This document shows, in pieces, positions 1 to 4,858 of a DNA stretch of 10,872 bases. Each line of letters starts with the position of its first letter. Within the stretch, counting starts at the first letter, position 1. This DNA is from RGIG8782 sp017475895. GTDB taxonomy: Bacteria > Pseudomonadota > Alphaproteobacteria > Rickettsiales > UBA1997. The translations under genes were made by a program, and so were the position numbers. The notes under the pieces are model-generated. The model saw only the letters and a list, made by a program, of their open reading frames with translations, was not told the DNA's origin and did no database searches. The stretch is from assembly GCA_947167315.1 (NCBI GenBank), contig CAMVHP010000031.1:1-10872 (forward strand). Direction: 5' to 3'.

Positions 1-117
1 TTACTAACTCGTATTAATATGTATATTATTACTGCCGCATAACGATTACAAAATATACAACATCAACATAGAAAGCAACAGCTTAATCAAAACAATATAG
101 TCTTTGATAAAAAGAAA

Positions 118-615
118 TTGCAAGAAAATCAGCGGAAAGTGGACCTTAATTCAGGCAATATAAATACAGAAGAGTTAAACAATCAACAGAACCAATATTA
201 TAATCAAGATCAAAATCAGAATTATTATCAGCAACCTCAGCAAAATTATTATAATGGACGGGGTAATAATACAATAAGTTTTTACCTGAATGGATTGCCA
301 GTGCGAGTGAATTGTAATGGTCAACAACTTGTTATTAATACACAAACGCCACAGTACAATTTTAACCAATTTAAAGCAAGTGGACAGCTGTTTGATAATG
401 AAAAATACTCGAGATTGCAAAAACAAGTAGAAGAGTTAAAGGAAGAAAATGAACAACTTAAACAAGGGTTACAAAAAACACAAGACGATCAAAAAAAATT
501 AGAACAACAGTTAAACCATCTACAGTCTGCAGAAATTACCGATGATATTAAGGTAGGTGTAATAACTTTTAATGGAAATAAAAAAGAATCAAAACAGGAA
601 AGTATTACAATCTGA
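118..615 (+). CDS. Hypothetical N/Q/Y-rich coiled-coil protein (start uncertain)
   Basis: I do not recognise this 165-residue product. Residues about 21-49 are almost only Asn, Gln and Tyr, a prion-like low-complexity stretch. Residues about 51-75 look like a small beta segment (ISFYLNGLPVRV, then LVINTQ). Residues about 95-136 are a strongly charged heptad-type coiled coil (LQKQVEELKEENEQLKQ), followed by a short polar tail. No signal peptide or membrane segment is visible. The start is TTG at 118, with only an A-rich stretch and no Shine-Dalgarno before it. The same frame is open back to 43, where TAA at 40-42 blocks it, and beyond that TAA it is open again to the window edge. The gene could therefore be the 3' part of a longer gene cut by a nonsense codon. 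Bases 1-117 hold nothing else I can name. The TGA stop is followed by a clear terminator, which supports a real transcript end here. Confidence 0.5.
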   Translation: MQENQRKVDLNSGNINTEELNNQQNQYYNQDQNQNYYQQPQQNYYNGRGNNTISFYLNGLPVRVNCNGQQLVINTQTPQYNFNQFKASGQLFDNEKYSRLQKQVEELKEENEQLKQGLQKTQDDQKKLEQQLNHLQSAEITDDIKVGVITFNGNKKESKQESITI

Positions 616-635
616 TTCATTTAATATTATTACTT

Positions 636-678
636 TATACTCATCATATCATCCAAATATGATGAGTATATTATTTTT
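636..678 (+). terminator. Rho-independent terminator after the N/Q-rich gene
   Basis: A perfect 14-bp stem pairs 636-649 with 657-670 (arm TATACTCATCATAT) around a 7-nt loop. It is followed by the T-rich run TTATTTTT at 671-678. It lies 20 bp after the TGA of the upstream gene and separates that gene from gmk. The stem is AT-rich for a terminator, but long and perfectly paired. Confidence 0.75.
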
Positions 679-691
679 GGCGTAATTAGCA

Positions 692-720
692 TTGACTTTA
701 CAGAAATAATCTAGTTAAAT
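692..720 (+). promoter_or_regulatory. Candidate sigma70-type promoter for gmk
   Basis: TTGACT at 692-697 matches the -35 consensus at five of six bases. A 17-bp spacer leads to TTAAAT at 715-720, a four-of-six match to the -10 box. It lies just after the upstream terminator and about 110 bp before the gmk start, so gmk would have a fairly long untranslated leader. The -10 is weak and the region is very AT-rich, so chance matches are possible. Nothing else is recognisable between the terminator and gmk. Confidence 0.4.
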
Positions 721-830
721 TGTAGAAAATAATAAAATAATAATAGGCATTAAATAATCACTTTTAATTTTATTCTTGTATTTTATTTTTAATTGAATTA
801 CAATGGTAACAGCTAATTTTAGACATAAAT

Positions 831-1448
831 ATGATAAAATACGACAACTTTATTATAATAATTTCAGCACCATCCGGAGCAGGTAAATCAACTATAGTTT
901 CAAAATTGTTAGAATGGGATGAGAGCATAAAATTGTCAGTATCGGCAACAACCAGAGAACCAAGAGAAGGAGAGGTGGATGGTGTAAATTATCGTTTTAT
1001 GAGTAAGGAAGAATTTGAAGCGGAAATAGAAAAAGATAGTTTTATTGAATACGCAAAGGTGTTTGAGAACTATTACGGAACACCACTGAGTGAAGTTGAG
1101 AGAAATTTTAAAAATAATAATGATGTTATACTGGATATAGATTGGCAGGGGGCTAGAAATGTTTCTAACCACTTTGATTCCAAAAGACTATTGAGAATAT
1201 TTATCTTACCGCCATCCATAGCTGAATTAGAAAATAGATTAAAGGGTCGTGGCACAGATAGCGAAGAAGTTATAGAACATAGAATGTTGAAGGCAAAAGA
1301 CGAGATAAATCACTTTAATGAATATGATTTTGTGATTATAAATGACGATCTAGAAAAGGCGATGGAAGAGGTTAAATCGGTTATAATCACAAAAAGACTG
1401 CAAAACATAGATCAGACGGCTTTAGAAGATTTTGTTAGTAATATGTAA
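831..1448 (+). CDS. gmk: Guanylate kinase
   Basis: This cytoplasmic enzyme phosphorylates GMP to GDP with ATP, the step between GMP synthesis or salvage and GTP. At 205 residues it has the normal family length. The P-loop APSGAGKST is at residues 13-21. The GMP-binding segment follows (SVSATTREPREGEVDGVNY, about 36-54), then IEYAKVFENYYGTP at about 72-85. The DIDWQGAR element is at 102-109 and the Arg-containing lid lies around 138-151 (GRGTDSEEVIEHRM). All expected substrate residues appear to be present. The wording resembles alphaproteobacterial Gmk. The ATG at 831 places the P-loop at the usual distance from the N-terminus, although no Shine-Dalgarno is visible upstream. The TAA stop at 1446-1448 directly abuts the stop of the convergent guaA-like gene. 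A candidate promoter lies near 692-720. Confidence 0.95.
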   Translation: MIKYDNFIIIISAPSGAGKSTIVSKLLEWDESIKLSVSATTREPREGEVDGVNYRFMSKEEFEAEIEKDSFIEYAKVFENYYGTPLSEVERNFKNNNDVILDIDWQGARNVSNHFDSKRLLRIFILPPSIAELENRLKGRGTDSEEVIEHRMLKAKDEINHFNEYDFVIINDDLEKAMEEVKSVIITKRLQNIDQTALEDFVSNM

Positions 1449-2960
1449 CTACTTTCTTTCATATATCGCCGGTGATTCCGGCGTAATATCCAACAGAATT
1501 TTATTTACACTATTCACTTCGTTAATTATGCGGGTGGCTACAGTGTCGGCAATACTTTTTATCATTTCAATCCATTCTTTGATTTTAGAGGCATTGTTGA
1601 GCGTTGCTTTAATTATTACCGTATAGCCAACATCTTTGTTGCAGGAATTGGCACATGTTATATCGTCGAGTGTTATAGAAAATTGATACACCTTGTTGTG
1701 ATAATTATATTCGGCTAATTCTTTCGATAAAATAGCATCAACATTTCTAACAATATCAATCTTTTCGGAAGTTATTTCACCTACTATTTTTGTTGCGATG
1801 CCAAAACTTGAATAACAGGTTGCACTCAATATTTCATTGGGTATTTTTAGTAGTTTCCCGATGGTTTTAATTTCACTTCTATATAAATCGATCAATGGTT
1901 CAATTATTTCGAATTTTTTACTTTTTTGCGGACGATCTACATCAAAATAAATCTGTGAATTATCAATAAAATTATCCTGCAACACATCGCATTTTACTAA
2001 AAAATCTATTTTCTTCGATTTTTCTGCTTCTTTCTCTAAAACAAATGCAAATTCTCTCTCAATTATTGTTTTCTTCTGTTCCAGATCGGAAATTCCCTTG
2101 AGTTTTGATAGAAACCTCTCTCCCATATCTACTGTAGTAAAATTTTTTATCTTTAGCTTATTTTTAAATAATTTCTCAACATAATTACGCTCTCCCGTCT
2201 CTAGAAAACCATGATCTATAAAAACACATGTTAAGCTATCTCCAATGACTTCATGCAACATCATGGCAGTAATTACGGAACCGACATTACTGGAAACGCC
2301 ACATATAACCATGTTGTCGCCGATTTTTCGTTTTATATCGTTAATTTTATTTTCTAAAACCTTTTTTGGTGACCAATCAATGTCGCATCTGCACACAGAA
2401 AAAACAAAATTGCTAATTACCTTTGTACCAAAGCCAGTATGTTCTACATCTGGATAAAATTGCAGAGCAAAAACATTTTTACTTGTATTTTCAAAAGATG
2501 TTGTATGGCAGCCGCCGACTGTTGAGGTGGTTTTAAAATTGTCTGGTGGATTTAGTACGGAGTACAGTTTATTAATTGGGCATATGGTGGTTTTTGCTGT
2601 GTTATTAAATAAAACACTATTGCAGTTTATTACCAGTTTTTCCATTTTGCAACCTGCTGCCGTTTCATTTGGTTCCACTTCACCATCAAATGATTTTATT
2701 GTGAAAAGTGCACCGTAGCCTATACCCAAAATTGGTACATTTAGATTAAATATTTCGGTGTCAAAAGTTTTTGCATTATTTACACAAACGTCATTCGGAT
2801 CGTCGGTAAGAATAATCCCATTTGGTTTAAAGTTTTTTATATGGTCAATTGAAACCGTGTGCGGTACAACTAGACAATATACTCCAAGTTTTCTTATTCT
2901 TTTAGCTATTAGATGACTGTATTTACCACCAAAACTTATGATTAGTATTGAATTTGACAT
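1449..2960 (-). CDS. GMP synthetase-like protein lacking catalytic residues (GuaA pseudoenzyme)
   Basis: The 503-residue product aligns by eye with glutamine-hydrolysing GMP synthetase along its length: amidotransferase domain about 1-190, ATP-pyrophosphatase domain about 191-380, dimerisation domain about 381-503. Conserved framework includes FGGKYSHLIAKRIRKLGVYC (10-29), NGIIL (47-51), FIDHGFL (247-253) and TRIINEVN (476-483). Key residues are gone. The nucleophilic Cys of G-x-C-Y-G is Gly81 (LGIGYG). The catalytic His and Glu of QFHPEV are Tyr169 and Asp171. The PP-loop SGGVDS reads SSNVGS (223-228). The KSHHNVGGL lid loop is missing near 341-350. HPFPGPGL is replaced by CYSSFGIA (382-389), and the C-terminal IEWE-type end reads IYERK. 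It is therefore unlikely to make GMP. The frame is nonetheless intact, suggesting a retained new role or recent decay. The ATG at 2958-2960 gives the family's usual N-terminus. The gene converges on gmk with no gap. Confidence 0.85.
   Translation of the reverse strand: MSNSILIISFGGKYSHLIAKRIRKLGVYCLVVPHTVSIDHIKNFKPNGIILTDDPNDVCVNNAKTFDTEIFNLNVPILGIGYGALFTIKSFDGEVEPNETAAGCKMEKLVINCNSVLFNNTAKTTICPINKLYSVLNPPDNFKTTSTVGGCHTTSFENTSKNVFALQFYPDVEHTGFGTKVISNFVFSVCRCDIDWSPKKVLENKINDIKRKIGDNMVICGVSSNVGSVITAMMLHEVIGDSLTCVFIDHGFLETGERNYVEKLFKNKLKIKNFTTVDMGERFLSKLKGISDLEQKKTIIEREFAFVLEKEAEKSKKIDFLVKCDVLQDNFIDNSQIYFDVDRPQKSKKFEIIEPLIDLYRSEIKTIGKLLKIPNEILSATCYSSFGIATKIVGEITSEKIDIVRNVDAILSKELAEYNYHNKVYQFSITLDDITCANSCNKDVGYTVIIKATLNNASKIKEWIEMIKSIADTVATRIINEVNSVNKILLDITPESPAIYERK
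1467..1483. terminator. GC-rich hairpin at the gmk/guaA-like convergence (weak terminator candidate)
   Basis: CGCCGG (1467-1472) and CCGGCG (1478-1483) form a perfect 6-bp GC stem around a 5-nt loop. It begins 18 bp after the gmk stop and lies inside the last codons of the guaA-like gene (residues I-T-P-E-S-P-A). It stands out in AT-rich surroundings and could help end gmk transcripts. No T-run follows on either strand, so it may simply be codon composition. Confidence 0.3.
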
Positions 2961-2966
2961 GTTAAT

Positions 2967-2995
2967 ATTGTATCAAAGTTTCAGTTGGTATACAA
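2967..2995 (-). promoter_or_regulatory. Candidate extended -10 promoter for the guaA-like gene
   Basis: Read on the minus strand, TTGTAT (2995-2990), a 17-bp spacer and TACAAT (2972-2967) form a sigma70-like promoter. The -10 is preceded by TGA, giving an extended TGnTACAAT element. The likely transcription start falls at about 2960-2962, at or just before the ATG, so the transcript may have little or no leader. This would fit the absence of a Shine-Dalgarno before this gene. The -35 is a poor match. Confidence 0.4.
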
Positions 2996-3129
2996 AATTA
3001 CAAGCTTACCGTCAATAAATGGTACAATTATTGATAATAATTTATAAAAATGTATTAAATTTAGATAAATAAAATTTTATAAAAAAATTTATGTTTTGTT
3101 GAAATACATATTTATTAACATGTCAAAAT

Positions 3130-3163
3130 AATAAAGCCACAGTCTTGCGATTGTGGCTTTATT
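3130..3163 (-). terminator. Hairpin terminator of the tRNA-Leu/tig unit
   Basis: A 15-bp stem pairs 3130-3144 with 3149-3163 around a TTGC loop, with one G-T wobble. Its core arm is ATAAAGCCACA. On the minus strand it lies 33 bp past the tig TAG and is followed by ATTTTG, a short T-rich tail. This suits termination of tig before the guaA-like gene. The rest of the intergenic stretch 2961-3129 is plain AT-rich sequence apart from the candidate promoter near 2967-2995. Confidence 0.7.
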
Positions 3164-3196
3164 GTATAACTAAATAAAAATATAAAAAACAAACAA

Positions 3197-4480
3197 CTAC
3201 ATATTATTAAATTCGTCGGTGGAAACGCTGATCTCTTTTTTATTTATGTTATCAATTATATAATTCATAACTTTGTCTTCCATTAGTCTTGCGGACAACG
3301 AATCAACCGCACTAGAATTATTTTTATAGTAATCTATAACCATCTGTTCGTTTCCTACCATTCTCTGAGCGTCTCTCATTATGGCTTCAGTTATATCACT
3401 ATCGCTTACAGCAATATTGTTCTTTTCTGCTATGCTTTCAATTATGTAGCCGCACTTTAAAGTTCTTTCAGCTTCAGCTTTAATGTTATCTTCAAGCAGA
3501 TCTATAGATCCTTTTTCTTCCTGTTTATATTTTTTTATTAATTCCATTCTGGTTTTTAATGCGTTTTCTGGTAACTTAAAATTAACCATAGCATTCAATT
3601 TGTCCACTAGACCACTTCTAATCATTTCTCTTGATCTCATTTCGTAATCTTTCTCTAGCTCTTTTTTAATCTGTTCTTTGAATGCCTCTACAGTTTCAAC
3701 TGCAAAATTTTTCTTAACAAATTCATCCGTTAGGTCAACTTTAGCTGCGGAGGATACCTCTAAAACCTCAACATCAAATTCTACATCTTTGCCAGCTAAG
3801 TGTGTAGCGTGGTACATATCCGGAAATCTTGTTTTAACTTTTACCTTATCGCCAGCCTTTGAGTTAATCAATTGTTCCTCAAAGCCTTTTATAAATGTAC
3901 CACTGCCAAGTTGTAAATTAAACTCTTCACCTCTGTTGCCACTAAATTCGTTGCCATCAACGTAACCAACAAAGTTTATTTTTACCATGTCGCCATTCTG
4001 TGCTTGACCATCTTTTTTATTCCATTTGCTGTAGTAGGATAACAATTTATCTATCGACTTATTAACATCAGCATCGGTTACATTTACTTTGTAGTAGTCA
4101 GCGTTTATCTTTTTTAGATCAATATCAGCAACCTTTGGCATCAGCTCAATTGTCACAACCACTTCAACATCATTATCAACTTCAAATTTTTTAATATCAA
4201 CGGCCGCCTGACTTGCCAATTTGTAGTTATTATCTTTTATAATATTTGATACAGTATCATTTATGAGTTTTTCAGCAGTGTTGTAGAATAAATTAACTTT
4301 CTCTCTCTTTTTTATTTCTTCAACCGGTACTTTTCCAACCCTGAAGCCATCAAGTTTGTAAGTTTCTCTCAACTCTTCTGCTTTTTTATCTATAGAGTTG
4401 TTTAACAATGACAATGATATTTTCAAATCAAAAACTTTTTTTGCTTCTGTATCTTCGATTAATTGTTTTTCTACTTCCAT
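3197..4480 (-). CDS. tig: Trigger factor, ribosome-associated chaperone and peptidyl-prolyl isomerase
   Basis: Trigger factor docks at the ribosome exit tunnel and shields nascent chains. The 427-residue product has the usual length and domain order. The N-terminal ribosome-binding domain (about 1-115) carries the signature GFRVGKVP at 45-52. The FKBP-type isomerase domain (about 161-242) contains GDMVKINFVGYVDG, the LGSG.FIKGFEEQLI core and FP.MYHA.HLAGKD. The helical C-terminal chaperone domain runs from about 245 to the end. I chose the ATG at 4478-4480 (MEVEKQL) because it gives the family N-terminus. The frame stays open through the upstream tRNA to an ATG at 4597, but that extension (MAELVDALDLGSS) is only translated tRNA sequence. 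No strong Shine-Dalgarno is visible (AGTTAGAG just before the ATG). The tRNA-Leu lies 38 bp upstream on the same strand, so co-transcription is likely. Confidence 0.95.
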   Translation of the reverse strand: MEVEKQLIEDTEAKKVFDLKISLSLLNNSIDKKAEELRETYKLDGFRVGKVPVEEIKKREKVNLFYNTAEKLINDTVSNIIKDNNYKLASQAAVDIKKFEVDNDVEVVVTIELMPKVADIDLKKINADYYKVNVTDADVNKSIDKLLSYYSKWNKKDGQAQNGDMVKINFVGYVDGNEFSGNRGEEFNLQLGSGTFIKGFEEQLINSKAGDKVKVKTRFPDMYHATHLAGKDVEFDVEVLEVSSAAKVDLTDEFVKKNFAVETVEAFKEQIKKELEKDYEMRSREMIRSGLVDKLNAMVNFKLPENALKTRMELIKKYKQEEKGSIDLLEDNIKAEAERTLKCGYIIESIAEKNNIAVSDSDITEAIMRDAQRMVGNEQMVIDYYKNNSSAVDSLSARLMEDKVMNYIIDNINKKEISVSTDEFNNM

Positions 4481-4518
4481 CTCTAACTTTGTTGTTAATA
4501 TTATAATAACTACCATAG

Positions 4519-4603
4519 TGGTGCGAGTAAAGGGACTCGAACCCTTATGTCTTGCGACACTAGATCCTAAGTCTAGCGCGTCTACCAATTCCGCCATACT
4601 CGC
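4519..4603 (-). tRNA. tRNA-Leu (anticodon UAG)
   Basis: The minus strand folds into a complete class II tRNA of 85 nt including an encoded CCA (4519-4521). The acceptor stem is GCGAGTA/TACTCGC. The D-arm is GCG...CGC around AATTGGTAGA-type loop sequence. The anticodon stem CTAGA/TCTAG carries loop CTTAGGA, with the anticodon TAG at 4567-4569. The long variable arm is TGTC-GCAA-GACA, and the T-arm AAGGG/CCCTT has loop TTCGAGT. The long variable arm and the UAG anticodon identify it as leucine tRNA reading CUN codons. It probably forms one transcription unit with tig. Confidence 0.97.
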
Positions 4604-4620
4604 ATTATAAAAACTACCTT

Positions 4621-4648
4621 ATGATATTATTTAATTATAAAATGTCAA
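4621..4648 (-). promoter_or_regulatory. Promoter of the tRNA-Leu/tig unit
   Basis: On the minus strand a perfect -35 box TTGACA (4648-4643), a 16-bp spacer and TATCAT (4626-4621, five of six) form a strong sigma70-type promoter. The -10 lies 17 bp before the mature tRNA 5' end, leaving a short 5' leader for RNase P removal. It is the best promoter match in the window. Confidence 0.8.
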
Positions 4649-4691
4649 TTAATTTTTGTTGAAAAATTATATTTATGTATTACTATAGTTG

Positions 4692-4705
4692 TTAACTGTA
4701 GTTAA
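4692..4705. promoter_or_regulatory. Operator-like inverted repeat between tRNA-Leu and the giant gene
   Basis: TTAACT (4692-4697) and AGTTAA (4700-4705) are perfect inverted half-sites separated by two bases. The site lies 7 bp upstream of the candidate -35 of the divergent giant gene. Its position suits a regulator, but short AT-rich inverted repeats also occur by chance. Confidence 0.25.
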
Positions 4706-4712
4706 AATGCTT

Positions 4713-4740
4713 TTGACGGTAATTAATATTTATGAATAAA
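4713..4740 (+). promoter_or_regulatory. Weak candidate promoter of the giant surface-protein gene
   Basis: TTGACG at 4713-4718 is a five-of-six -35 match. After a 16-bp spacer, AATAAA at 4735-4740 is a four-of-six -10. The transcript would start near 4747, leaving a very short leader before the ATG at 4757. No Shine-Dalgarno lies in that leader (GCGTGCCCTGCTG). Confidence 0.3.
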
Positions 4741-4756
4741 TAAGCGTGCCCTGCTG

Positions 4757-4858
4757 ATGAAAAAAAAACGGAAAAGTTTTCTATATAAAGTTGTTGTGTT
4801 AATGCTCATAGAAAGCATATTCTGGAGCCAGTTTTTTGGTATCAGTAGTGCCTTGGCT
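4757..4858 (+). other. Sec signal peptide of the giant surface protein
   Basis: Residues 1-34 show a basic N-region (MKKKRKSF), a hydrophobic stretch from about residue 12 to 29, and an A-L-A cleavage motif at 32-34 before D-Q-G-K. The mature protein would begin at residue 35. There is no lipobox Cys, so a lipoprotein is excluded. Confidence 0.75.

Noticed and set aside
2245..2718. Plus-strand open frames (70 and 63 codons) inside the guaA-like gene
   Set aside because: They are antisense shadows of a clearly homologous minus-strand gene.
3121..3126. Minus-strand TTGACA next to the tig terminator as a -35 box for the guaA-like gene
   Set aside because: No acceptable -10 follows at 15-19 bp spacing. 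The element nearer the gene at 2967-2995 is a better candidate.
4481..4597. N-terminal extension of trigger factor starting at 4597 (MAELVDALDLGSS...)
   Set aside because: It is translation through tRNA-Leu. The family N-terminus begins at the ATG at 4478-4480.
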